Of a stretch of 64,000 nt of DNA, positions 13,772 to 27,985 are shown one piece after another. Position 1 is the stretch's first letter; every line of letters starts with the position of its first letter. The position numbers were made by a program, and so were the translations under genes. The notes beneath the pieces are model-generated. The model worked only from the letters and a program-made list of their open reading frames with translations. It did no database searches and was not told where the DNA came from. The stretch covers positions 620,001 to 684,000 of the forward strand of contig CANTAL010000100.1 of NCBI GenBank assembly GCA_947650365.1. The letters are read 5' to 3'. This DNA comes from Chamaelirium japonicum (lineage: Eukaryota > Streptophyta > Magnoliopsida > Liliales > Melanthiaceae).

Positions 13772-16700
13772 GTTCCATTCTAATTCATTTGCACGATCCA
13801 TTCTAATTCTTTCATATGGTCCATTCTAATCCATTCGTACGATCCTTTCTAATTCATTCGCACGATCCATTCTAATTCATTCGCACGATCTATTCTAATT
13901 CTTTTATATGATCCATTCTAACTCATTCGCACGAATGTATCCATTCTAGTTCATTCGTACGCTCCATTCTAATTCATTCGTACGCTCCATTCTTATTCAT
14001 CGCACAAATGTATCCCTTCTAATTCATTCGTACGATCCATTTTAATTCATTCGCACGATCGATTCTAATTCATTCGTATGATCCATTCTAATTCATTCGT
14101 ACGATCCAATCAAATTCTTTCGCACAAATGTGACCATTCTAATTCATTCGTACGATCCATTCTAATTCATTCGCACAAATGTATCTATTCTAATTCATGC
14201 GTACAATGCGTTCTAATACATTCGTACGATCCATTCAAATCCATTTGTACGATCCATTCTAATTCATTCGTACGATCCATTCTAATTCATTCGTATGATC
14301 CATTCTAATTCATTCGTACGATCCATTCATTCTAATTCATTCGTACGATCCATTCTAATTCATTCTCACAAATGTAACCTTTCTAATTCATTTGTATGAT
14401 CCATTCTAATTCATTCCTACGATCCATTCTAATTCATTCTCACAAATGTAACCTTTCTAATTCATTTGTACGATCCATTCTAATTCATTCGTACGATCCA
14501 TTCTAATTCATTCTCACAAATGTAACCTTTCTAATTCATTTGTACGATCCATTCTAATTCATTCGTACGATCCATTCTAATCCATTCGTACGATCCATTC
14601 TAATCCATTCGTACGATCCATTCTAATTCATTCGTACGATCCATTCTAATCCATTTTAATTACATTCGTACTAATCCATTCGTACGATCCATTCTAATTC
14701 ATTCGTATGATCAATTCTAATTCATTCGCACGATCCATTCTAATTCATTCGTACGATCCATTCTAATTCATTCGCACGAATGTAACCATTCTAATTCATT
14801 CGTACGATCCATTCTAATTCATTCGTACAATCCATTCTAATTCATTCGCATGATCCATTCTAATTCATTCGCACGAATGTATCCATTCTAATTCATTTGC
14901 ACGATCCATTCTAATTCATTCCTATGATCAATTCTAATTCATTCGTTTGATCCATTCTAATTCATTCGTACGATCCATTCTAATTCATTCGGTGGATCCA
15001 TTCTAATTCATTCGTACGATCCTTTCTAATTCATTCGCACGATCCATTCTAATTTATTCGTACGATCCATTCTAATTCATTCGTACGATCTATTCTAATT
15101 CATTCGCATGATCCATTCTAATTCATTCGTACGATCCATTCTAAATCATTCGTACAATCCATTCAAATTCGTTCGTACGATGCAATCTAATTCATTCGCA
15201 CACTTGTATCTATTCTAATTCATTCGTACAATGCGTTCTAATCCATTCGTACGATCCATTCTAATTCATTCGTACAATCCATTCTAATTCATTCGAATGA
15301 ATTAGGATGGATCGTACGAATGGATTAGAATGGATCGTACGAATGGATTAGAATGGATCGTACGAATGAATTATAATGGATAGAACAAATGAATTAAAAA
15401 GGTTACATTTGTGAGAATGAATTAGAATGGATCGTGCGAATGAATAAGAATGGATCAGACGAATGAATTAGAATGGATCATACGATTCATTCTAATTCAT
15501 TCGTATGATCCATTCTAATGCATTCGTACGATCTATTCTAATTCATTCGCACGAATGTAACCATTCTAATTCATTCGTACGATTCATTCATTCGTATGAG
15601 CTATTCTAAATCATTCGTACGATCCATTCTAATTCATTCATACGATCCATTCTAATCCATTCGTACGATCCATTCTAATTCATTCGTACGATCCATTCTA
15701 ATTTATTCTCACAAATGTAACATTTCTAATTCATTTGTACGATCCATTCTAATTCATTAGTACGATCCATTCTAATCCATTCATACGATCTATTCTAATT
15801 CATTCTAATTCATTCGTACGATCCATTCGTATGATCCATTCTAATTCATTCGAGAAATGTATCTATTTTAATTCATTCGTACGATCCATTCTAATTTATT
15901 CATACGATCCATTCTAATTCATTCGCACGATCCATTCTAATTCATTCGTACGATCCATTCTAATTCATTCACATGAATATATCTATTCTAATTCATTCGT
16001 ATGATCCATTCTAATTTATTCGCATGATCAATTCTAATTCATTCGTACGATCCATTCTAATTCATTCGCACGATCCATTCTAATTTATTCGTACGATCCA
16101 TTCTAATTCATTCGTACGATATATTCTAATTCATTCGCACGATCCATTCTAATTCATTCATAAGATCCATTCATACCAATGAATTAGAATGGATCATACA
16201 AATGAATTAGAAAGGTTACATTCGTGAGAATAAATGAGAATGGATCGTGCGAATGAATTAGAATTGATCATACAAATGAATTAGAGTGGATCGTACGAAT
16301 GAATTAGATTGCATCGTACGATCCATTCTAATTCATTCGCACGATCCATTCTAATTCATTCGTATAATCAATTCTAATTCATTCGCATTATCCATTCTAA
16401 TTTATTCGTACGATCCATTCTAATTCATTCGCACGAATGTAACCATTCTAATTCATTCGTACGATCCATTCTAATTCATTCATACGAATGTAACCTTTCT
16501 AATTCGTTCGTACGATCCATTCTAATTCATTCATACGATCCATTCTAATTCATTCCTACGATCCATTCTAATTCATTCGCTCGAATGTATCCATTCTAAT
16601 TCATTCGTACGATCCATTCTAATCCATTCGTACGATCCATTCCAATTCATTCGCACGATCCATTTAAATTCATTCGCATGATCCATTCTAATTCGTTCGT

Positions 16701-17150
16701 ACGATCCATTCTAATTCGTTCGCACGATCCATTCTAATTCATTCGCACGATCCATTCTAATTCGTTCATATGATCCATTCTAATTCTTTCGCACGAATGT
16801 ATCCATTCTAGTTCATTCGTACGCACCATTCTTATTCATCACACAAATGTATCCATTCTAATTCATTTGCACGGTCCATTCTAATTCATTCCTATGATCC
16901 ATTCTAATTCATTCGTACGATCCATTCTAATTTATTCGCATGAATATATCCATTCTAATTCATTCGTATGATCCATTCTTATTCATTCACACGATCCGTT
17001 CTAATTCATTTGCACAATCCATTCGTACGATCCATTCAAATTCATTCACATAATCCATTCTAATTCATTCGTACGATCCATTCTAATTCATTCTCACGAA
17101 TGTAACCTTTCTAATTCATTTATATGATCCATTATAATTCATTCGTACGA
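13772..17150. repeat. satellite, mostly R with two F islands
   Basis: R 13772-15290, F 15291-15485, R 15486-16172, F 16173-16318, R 16319-17150. The join at 16318 (ATTGCATCGTACGATCC) is the same as those at 9197, 23118, 33238 and 46382. Confidence 0.9.
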
Positions 17151-19672
17151 TACATTTGTGCGAATGAATTAGAATGGATCATACGATTGAATTTGAATGG
17201 ATCGTACGAATAAATTAGAATGGATACATTTGTGCGATGAATAAGAATGGAACGTACGAATGAATTAGAATGGAACGTACGAATGAACTGGAATGGATAC
17301 ATTCGTGCGAATGAATTAGAATGGATCATATGAAAGAATTAGAATGGATCGTGCGAATGAATTAGAAAGGATCGTACGAATGAATTAGAATGGATCGTAC
17401 GAACGAATTAGAATGGATCGTACGAACGAATTAGAATGGATCGTATGAATGAATTAGAATGGATCGTACGAATATATTAGAATGGATACATTCAAGCGAA
17501 TGAATTAGAATGGATCGTACGAATGAATTAGAATGGATCATAGGAATGAATTAGAATCGATCGTGCAAATGAATTAGAATGGATACATTCGTGCGAATGA
17601 ATTAGAATGGATCGTAGGATTGAATTAGAATGGATCGTACGAATGAATTAGAATGGTTACATTCGTGCGAATGAATTAGAATGGATTGTACAAATGGATT
17701 AGAATGGATCATACGAATGGATTAGAATGGATCGTACGAATGAATTAGAATGGATCGTACAAATAAATTAGAAAGGTTACATTTGTGAGAATGAATTAGA
17801 ATGGATCGTACGAATGAATTAGAATAGATCGTACGAATGGATTAGAATGGATCGTACGAATGAATTAGAATGGATCATGCGAATGAATTAGAATGGATTA
17901 TACGAATGAATTAGAATGGATACATTTGTGCGAATGAATTAGAATGGATCGTGCGAATGAATTAGAATGGATCGTACGAATAAATTAGAATGGATATATT
18001 TATGCGAATGAATTAGAATGGATCGAACGAATGAATTAGAATGCATACATTTGTGTGAATGAATTAGAATAGATCATACAAATGAATTAGAATGGATCAT
18101 AGGAATGAATTAGAATGGATCGTGCAAATGAATTAGAATGGATACATTCATGCGAATGAATTAGAATGGATCGTAGGAATGAATTAGAATGGATCGTACG
18201 AATGAATTACAATGGATCGTACGGATGAATTAGAATGGATCATAGGAACGAATTAGAATGGATCGTACGAATGAATTAGAATGGATCATTCGAATGAATT
18301 AGAATGGATCATACGAATGGATTAGAATGGAGCGTACGAATGAATTAGAATGGAGCGTACGGATAAACTAGAATGGATACATTCGTGCGAATGAATTAGA
18401 ATGGATCATATGAAAGAATTAGAATGGATCGTGCGAATGAATTAGAATGGATCGTACAAATGAAATAGAATGGATCATGCGAATGAATTCGAATGGATCA
18501 TACGAATGAATTAGAATGGATCGTACGAATGGATTAGAATGGATCGTACGAATGGATTAGAATGGATCGTACGAATGAATTAGAATGGATACATTCAAGC
18601 GAATGAATTAGAATGGATCGTACGAATAAATTAGAATGGATCGTACGAATAAATTAGAATGGATCCATTCGTACGATCCATTCTAATCATTAGAATGGAT
18701 ACATTCGTGCGAATGAATTAGAATCGATCGTACGAATGAATTAGAATGGATCATACGAATGAACTAGATCGTACGAATGAATTAGAATGGATCGTACGAA
18801 TGAATTAAAATGGATACATTCATACGACTGAATTTGAATGGATCATGCGAATTAATTAGAATTGATCGTACGAATGAATTAAAATGGATCATGCGAATGA
18901 ATTTGAATGGATCGTACGAATGAATTAGAATGGATTGTACGAACGAATTAGAATGGATCATACCAATGAATTAGAATGGATCGTGCGAATGAATTAGAAT
19001 GGATTGTACGAATGAATTAGAATGGATACATTCAAACGAATGAATTAGAATGGATCGTACAAATGAATTAGAATGGATCATAGCAATGAATTAGAATGGA
19101 TCGTGCAAATGAATTAGAATGGATACATTTGTGCGAATGAATTCTAATGGATCGTAGGAATGAATTAGAATGGATCATACGAATGAATTAGAATGCATCG
19201 TGCAAATGAATTAGAATGGATCGTATGTATGAATTAGAATGGATCATAGGAATGAATTAGAATGGATCGTGCAAATGAATTAGAATGGATACATACGTGC
19301 GAATGAATTAGAATGGATTGTAGGAATGAATAAGAATAGATCGTACTAATGAATTAGAATGGATCGTACGAATCAATTAGAATGGATCGTACGAATGAAT
19401 TAGAATGGATCATAGGAATGAATTAGAATGGATCGTGCAAATGAATTAAAATGGATACATTCGTGCGAATGAATTAGAATGGATAGTAGGAATGAATAAG
19501 AATGGATCGTACGAATGAATTAGAATGGATCGTACGAATGAATCAGAATGGATCATGCGAATGAATTTGAATGGATCGTACGAATGAATTAGAATGGATC
19601 GTGCGAATGAATTAGAATGAATCGTACGAATGTATTTGAATGGATCGTATGAATGAATTAGAATGAATCGTA
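17151..19672 (+). repeat. satellite block, orientation F, with a one-unit inverted island
   Basis: About 2.5 kb in F. At roughly 18665-18690 a single unit is inverted (GGATCCATTCGTACGATCC, then F resumes with ATTAGAATGG). The block ends at the recurrent GAATCGTACGATCC join. Confidence 0.9.
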
Positions 19673-22374
19673 CGATCCATTTTAATTCATTCGTCCGATC
19701 CATTCTAATTCATTCGCATGAATGTATCCATTCTAATTGATTCATACGATCCACTCTAATTCATTCCTACGATCCATTCTAATTCATTCGCACGAATGTA
19801 TCCATTCTAATTCATTTGCACGATCCATTCTAATTCATTCCTATGATTTATTCTAATTCATTCGTACGCAAGAATGTATCCATTCTAATTCATTCGCACG
19901 ATCAATTCTAATTCATTCGTACGATCCATTCTAATTTATTCGCACAAATTTATCCATTCTAATTCATTCGAGCAATCCATTCTAATTCATTCGCACGATC
20001 CATTCTAATTCATTCGGATGATCCATTCTAATTCATTCCTACGATCTATTCTAATTCATTCGCTCGAATGTATCCATTCTAATTCATTCGTACAATCCAT
20101 TCTAATTCATTCGCACGATCCATTCTAATTCATTCATATGATCCATTCTAATTCATTCCTACGATCTATTCTAATTCATTTGCTCGAATGTATCCATTCT
20201 AATCCATTCGTACGATCCATTCTAATTCATTCGTACGATCCATTCTAATTCATTATCCATTCTAATTCATTCGTACGATCCATTGTAATTCATTCGTACA
20301 ATCCATTCTAATTCATTCGTACGATCCATTCTTATTCATTCTGTCGAATGTATTCATTCTAATTCATTCGTACGATCCATTCTAATTCGTTCATACCATC
20401 CATTCTAATTCGTACGTACGATCCATTTTAATTCGTTCGTACGATTCATTTAATTCATTCGTACGATCCATTCTAATGCATTCGTACGGTTCATTCTAAT
20501 TCATTCGCACGATCCATTCTAATTCATTCGTATGATCCATTCTAATTCATTCCTACGATCTATTCTAATTCATTCGCTCGAATGTAACCTTTCTAATTAG
20601 AATGGATCGTACAAATGAATTAGAAAGGTTACATTCATAAGAATGAATTAGAATGGATCCTACGAATGAATTAGAAAGGATCGTACGAATGAATTAGAAT
20701 GGATACATTCGTGCGAATGAATTAGAATGGATCAGACGAATGAATTAGAATGGATCGTACGATTCATTCTCGCACGAATGTATCCATTCTAATTCATTTG
20801 TTCAATCCATTCTAATTCATTCGCACGATCCATTCTAATTCATTCGTATGATCCATTCTAATTCATTCCTACGATCTATTCTAATTCATTTGCTCGAATG
20901 TATCCATTCTAATTCATTCGTTCGATCCATTCTAATTCATTCGTACGATCCATTCAAATTCATTCACATGATCCATTCTAATTCATTCGTACGATCCATT
21001 CTAATTCATTGTCACGAATGTAACTTTTCTAATTCATTTGTATGATCTATTCTAATTCATTCGTACGATCCATTCTAATCCATTCGTACAATCCATTCTA
21101 ATCCATTCATACGATCCATTCTAATCCATTCGTACGATCCATTCTAATTCATTCGCACGAATGTAACCATTCTAATTCATTCATATGATCCATTCTAATT
21201 CATTCGTACGATCCATTCTAATTCATTCGTATGATCCATTCTAATTCATTCATACGATCCATTCTAATACATTCGTAAGAATGTGACCATTCTAATTCAT
21301 TCGTACGATCCATTCTAATTCATTCCTACGATCCATTCTAATTCATTCGCACGAATGTATCCATTCTAATTAATGGATCGTGCGAATGAATTAGAATGAA
21401 TCGTACGAATGAATTAGAATGGATCATGCCAATGAATTAGAATGGATCATACAAATGAATTAGAAAGGTTACATTCGTGAGAATGAATTAGAATGGAACA
21501 TACGAATGAATTAGAATGGATCGTACGAATGGATCATACAAATGAATTAGAAAGGTTACATTCGTGAGAATGAATTAGAATGGATCGTACGATCTATTCT
21601 AATTCATTCTCACGAATGTAACCTTTCTAATTCATTTGTATGAACCATTCTAATTCATTCGTATGATCCATTCTAATCCATTCGTACGATCCATTCTAAT
21701 CCATTCGTACGATCCATTCTAATTCATTCGCACGATCCATTCTAATTCATTCGTACAATCCATTCTAATTTATTTGCACGAATGTATGATCCATTTGCAA
21801 GAATGAATCCATTCTAATTCATTCGTACAATCCATTCTAATTTATTCGTACAAATGTATCCATTCTAATTCATTCGTACGATCCATTCTAATTCATTCAG
21901 ACGATTCATTCTAATTCATTCGTACGATCCATTCTAATTCATTCGCATGAATGTATCCATTCTAATTCATTCGTATAATCCATTCTAATTCATTCGCACG
22001 ATCCATTCTAATTCATTCGCACGAATGTATCCATTCTAATTCATTTGCACGATCAATTCTAATTCATTCCTATGATCCATTCTAATTCATTTGTACGATC
22101 CATTCTAATTCAATCGCTCGAATGTATCCATTCTAATTCATTCGTACGATCCATTCTAATTCGTTCATACGATCCATTCTAATTCATTCGTATGATCCAT
22201 TGTAATTCATTCGCACGATCCATTCAAAATTCATTCGCATGATCCATTCTAATTCATTCGTACGATCTATTCTAATTCATTCATACGATCTATTCTAATT
22301 CATTCGCACGATTCATTCTAATTCATTCGTACGATCCATTCTAATTCATTCATACAATCCATTCTTATTCATTC
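19673..22374. repeat. satellite, mostly R with two F islands
   Basis: R 19673-20597, F 20598-20763, R 20764-21371, F 21372-21591, R from 21592. The join at 20598 (TTTCTAATTAGAATGG) pivots on CTAATTAG and not on CGTACG. Confidence 0.89.
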
Positions 22375-24235
22375 ATACGATCCATTCTAATTCATTCACA
22401 AAATCCATTCTAATTCATTCGTACGATCCATTCTAATTCATTCGTATGATCCATTCTAACTCATTCGGTGGATCCATTCTAATTCATTCGTATGATCCAT
22501 TCTAATTCATTCGCACGATCCATTCTAATTTATTCGTACGATCCATTCTAATTCATTTGTCCGATCAATTCTAATTCATTCGCACGAATGTATCCATTCT
22601 AATTCATTCATACGATCCATTCTAATTCATTCGTATGATCCATTCTTATTCATTCATACGATCCATTCTAATTCATTCATACGATCCATTCTAATTCATT
22701 GCTACGATCCATTCTAATTCATTCGCATGATCCATTCGTACGATCCATTCTAATCCATTTGTACGATCCATTCTAATTCATTCATACGATCCATTCTAAT
22801 TCATTCGTACGATCCATTCTAATTCATTCATATGATCAATTCTTATTCATTCGTACAATCCATTCTAATTCAGTCGTATGAATATATCATACGAATGAAT
22901 TAGAATGGATCGTACGAATGGATTAGAATGGATTGTACGAATGAATTAGAATGGATCGTGCCAATGAATTAGAATGGATCGTTCGAATGAATTAGAATGG
23001 ATACATTTGTGCGAATGAATTAGAATGCATCGTACGAATGAATTAGAATGGATCGTACGAATGAATTAGAATGGATCGTACGAATGTTCGAATGAATTAG
23101 AATGAATTAGATTGCATCGTACGATCCATTCTAATTCATTCGCACGATCCATTCTAATTCATTCGTACGATCCATTCTAATTCATTTGAACGATCCATTC
23201 TAATTCATACGATCCATTCTAATTCATTCGCACGATCCAATTTAATTTATTCGTACGATCCATTGATCGTACGAATGAATTAGAATGGTTACATTCGTGC
23301 GAATGTATCCATTCCAATTCATTCGTACAATCCATTCTAATTCATTAGTATGATCCATTCTAATTCATTCGTATGATCCATTCTAACTCATTCGGTGGAT
23401 CCATTCTAATTCATTCGTACGATCCATTCTAATTTATTTGCAAGAATATACGATCCATTCTAATTCATTCGTACGAATGTATCCATTCTAATTCATTTGC
23501 ACGATCCATTCTAATTCATTCCTATGATCCATTCTAATTCATTTGTACGATCAATGGATCGTACGAATGAATTAGAATGGATCGTACAAATGAATTTGAA
23601 AGGTTATATTTGTGAGAATGAATTAGAATGGATCGTACGAATGAATTAGAATGGATCGTACGAATGGATTAGAATGGATATATTTATACGAATAAATTAG
23701 AATGGATCGTGCGAATGAATTAGAATGGATTAGAAGGGATCTTACGAATGGATTAGAATGGATCGTACGAATGAATTAGAATTGATCATACAAATTAATT
23801 AGAAAGGTTACATTCGTGAGAATGAATTAGAATGGATCGTACGAATGAATTAGAATGGATCGTACGAATGAATTAGAATGGATACATTCGAGCGAATGAA
23901 TTAGAATGGATCGTACGAATGAATTAGAATGGATCATAGGAATGAATTAGAATGGATCGTGCAAATGAATTAGAATGGATACATTCGTGCGAATGAATTA
24001 GAATGGATCATAGGAATAAATTAGAATGGATCGTACGAATAAATTAGAATGGTTACATTCGAGCGAATGAAATAGAATGGATCGTACGAATGAATTAGAA
24101 TGGATCATAGGAATGAATTAGAATGGATCGTGCAAATGAATTAGAATGGATACATTCATGCGAATGAATTAGAATGGATCATACGAATGAATTAGAATGG
24201 ATCAAAGGAATGAATTAGAATGGATCGTGCAAATG
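22375..24235. repeat. left arm of a large inverted duplication in the satellite
   Basis: Internal orientation switches near 22885, 23118, 23263, 23300 and 23555. Read as reverse complement, the same ordered series of unit variants and switches is found in 26104-27985. Rare markers shared by both arms: AGTCGTATGAATATATCATACG-type join (22870-22892), GAATGTTCG / GAATGTACG before ATTAGATTGCATCG, a shortened unit AATTCATACGATCC, GCAAGAATATACG, GATCAATGGATCG, and ATTAGAAGGGATCTTACG. Confidence 0.92.
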
Positions 24236-26103
24236 AATTAGAATGGATACATTCGTGCGAATGAATTAGAATGGATCGTATATTCGTGCAAATAAATTAG
24301 AATGGATCGTACGAATAAATTAGAATGGATCCACCGAATGAGTTAGAATGGATCATATGAATGAATTAGAATGGATCGTACGAATGAATTAGAATGGATC
24401 GAACGAATGAATTAGAATGGATCGTGCAAATGAATTAGAATGGATTGTACGAATGAATTAGAATGGATACATTTGTGCGAATGAATTAGAATGGATCGTA
24501 CGAGTAAATTAGAATGGATCGTACGAATGAATTAGAATGAATCGTATGAATGAATTAGAATGGATCATACGAATGAATTAGAATGGATACATTTGTACGA
24601 ATAAATTAGAATGGATCGTACGAATAAATTAGAATGGATCATGCGAATGAATTTGAATGGATCGTACGAATGAATTAGAATGGATCGAACGAAAGAATTA
24701 GAATGGATACATTCGAGCGAATGAGTTAGAATAGATCGTAGAAATGAATTAGAATGGATCATACGAATGAATTAGAATTGATCGTACGAACGAATTAGAA
24801 TGGATCGTACGAACGAATTAGAATGGATCGTACAAATGAATTAGAATGGATCGTACGAAGGAATTAGAATAGATACATTCGAGCAAATGAATTAGAATGG
24901 ATCGTATGAATGAATTAGAATGGATCATACCATTCTAATTCATTCGCACGATCCATTCTAATTCATTCCTTTGATCCATTCTAATTCATTCGTATGATCC
25001 ATTCTAATTCATTCACATGAATGTATCCATTCTAATTCATTTGCACGATCCATTCTAATTCATTCCTATGATCCATTCTAATTCATTCGTACGATCCATT
25101 CTATTTCATTCGCACGATCCATTCTAATTTATTCGTACGATCCATTCTAATTCATTCGTCCGATCCATTCTAATTCATTCACACGATCCATTCTAATCCA
25201 TTCGTACGATCCATTCTAATTTATTCGTACAAATGAATTAGAATGGATCGTATGAATGAATAAGAATGGATCGTACGAATGAATTAGAGTGGATCGTGCG
25301 AATGAATTAGAATGAATCGTACGAATGCATTAGAATGGATACATTCGTGCGAATGAATTAGAATGGATCGTACGAATGAATTAGAATGGATCATACGAAC
25401 GAGTTAGAATGGATCGTACGAATGATTTAGAATAGATCGTATGAACGAATTAGAATGGATCGTACGAATGAATTAGAATGGATCGTACGAATGAATTAGA
25501 AAGGTTACATTCGTGAGAATGAATTAGAATGGATCGTGCGAATGAATTAGAATTGATCATACGAATGGATTAGAATGGATCGTACGAATGAATTAGAATG
25601 GATCGTACAAATGAATTAGAATGGATACATTCGAGCGAATGAATTAGAATGGATCGTACGAATGAGTTAGAATGGATCATAGGAATGAATTAGAAGCAAA
25701 TGAATTAGAATGGATACATTCGTGCGAATGGATTAGAATGGATCGTAGGAATGAATTAGAATTGATCGTACGAATGAATTAGAATGGTTACATTCGTGCG
25801 AATGAATTAGAATGGATCGTACGAATGGATTAGAATGGATCGTACGAATGAATTTGAATGGATGTACAAATGAATTAGAAAGGTTACATTTGTGAGAATC
25901 AATTAGAATGGATCGTACGAATGAATTAGAATGGATCGTGCGAATGAATTAGAATGGATCGTACGAATGGATTAAAATGGATCGTATGAATGGATTAGAA
26001 TGGATCGTACGAATGAATTAGAATAGATACATTTGTGCGAATGAATTAGATTGCATCGTACGAATGAATTTGAATGGATCGGACGAATAAATTAGAATGG
26101 ATC
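24236..26103. repeat. spacer of the inverted duplication (satellite)
   Basis: Satellite F to 24929, R to 25229, F to 26103. Its R block at 24925-25120 is a direct copy of the start of the right arm (26100-26290), sharing CATTCCTTTGATCC and CATTCTATTTCATTCG, so the inner end of the arm exists a third time. Confidence 0.87.
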
Positions 26104-27985
26104 ATTCCATTCTAATTCATTCGCACGATCCATTCTAATTCATTCCTTTGATCCATTCTAATTCATTCGTATGATCCATTCTAATTCATTCGCATGAATG
26201 TATCCATTCTAATTCATTTGCACGATCCATTCTAATTCATTCATATGATCCATTCTAATTCATTCGTACGATCCATTCTATTTCATTCGCTCGAATGTAA
26301 CCATTCTAATTTATTCGTACGATCCATTCTAATTTATTCCTATGATCCATTCTAATTCATTCGCACGAATGTATCCATTCTAATTCATTTGCACGATCCA
26401 TTCTAATTCATTTCTATGATCCATTCTAATTCATTCGTACGATCCATTCTAATTCATTCGCTCGAATGTATCCATTCTAATTCATTCGTACGATCCATTC
26501 TAATTCATTCGTACGATCCATTCTAATTCATTCTCACGAATGTAACCTTTCTAATTAATTTGTATGATCAATTCTAATTCATTCGTACAATCCATTCTAA
26601 TCCATTCGTAAGATCCCTTCTAATCCATTCTAATTCATTCGCACGATCCATTCTAATTCATTCGTATAAATATATCCATTCTAATCCATTCGTAGATCCA
26701 TTCTAATTCATTCGTATGATCCATTGTAATTCATTCTCACAAATATAACCTTTCTAATTCATTTGTACGATCCATTCTAATTCATTCGTACGATCCATTG
26801 ACCGTACAAATGAATTAGAATGGATCATAGGAATGAATTAGAATGGATCGTGCAAATGAATTAGAATGGATACATTCGTACGAATGAATTAGAATGGATC
26901 GTATATTCTTGCAAATAAATTAGAATGGATCGTACGAATGAATTAGAATGGATCCACCGAATGAGTTAGAATGGATCATACGAATGAATTAGAATGGATC
27001 ATACGAATGAATTATAATGGATTGTACGAATGAATTAGAATGGATACATTCGCACGAATGTAACCATTCTAATTCATTCATACTATCAATGGATCGTGCG
27101 AATAAATTAGAATGGATCATGCGAATGAATTAGAATGGATCGTATGAATTAGAATGGATCGTTCAAATGAATTAGAATGGGTCGTACGAATGAATTAGAA
27201 TGGATCGTGCGAATGAATTAGAATGGATCGTACGATGCAATCTAATTCATTCTAATTCATTCGTACATTCGTACGATCCATTCTAATTCATTCGTACGAT
27301 CCATTCTAATTCATTCGTACGATGCATTCTAATTCATTCGCACAAATGTATCCATTCTAATTCATTTGAATGATCCATTCTAATTCATTCGCACGATCTA
27401 TTCTAATTCATTCGTACGATCCATTCTAATCCATTCGTACGATCCATTCTAATTCATTCGTATGATATATTCATACGACTGAATTAGAATGGATTGTACG
27501 AATGAATAAGAATTGATCATACGAATGAATTAGAATGGATCGTACGAATGAATTAGAATGGATCGTATGAATGAATTAGAATGGATCGTACAAATGGATT
27601 AGAATGGATCGTACGAATGGATCATGCGAATGAATTAGAATGGATCGTAGCAATGAATTAGAATGGATCGTACGAATGAATTAGAATGGATCGTATGAAT
27701 GAATAAGAATGGATCATACGAATGAATTAGAATGGATCGTACGAATGAATTAGAATGGATACATTCGTGCGAATGAATTTGAATTGATCGGACAAATGAA
27801 TTAGAATGGATCGTTAGAATAAATTAGAATGGATCGTGCGAATGAATTAGAATGGATCGTACGAATGAATTAGAATGGATCCACCGAATGAGTTAGAATG
27901 GATCATACGAATGAATTAGAATGGATCGTACGAATGAATTAGAATGGATTGTGCGAATGAATTAGAATAGATCGTATGAATGAAT
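26104..27985. repeat. right arm of the large inverted duplication in the satellite
   Basis: R to 26800, F to 27048, R to 27090, F to 27235, R to 27470, then F. It is the mirror of 22375-24235: coordinate sums of matched markers stay near 50,340-50,360 throughout, so there are only small indels. The match fades at about 27985 / 22375. Confidence 0.92.
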
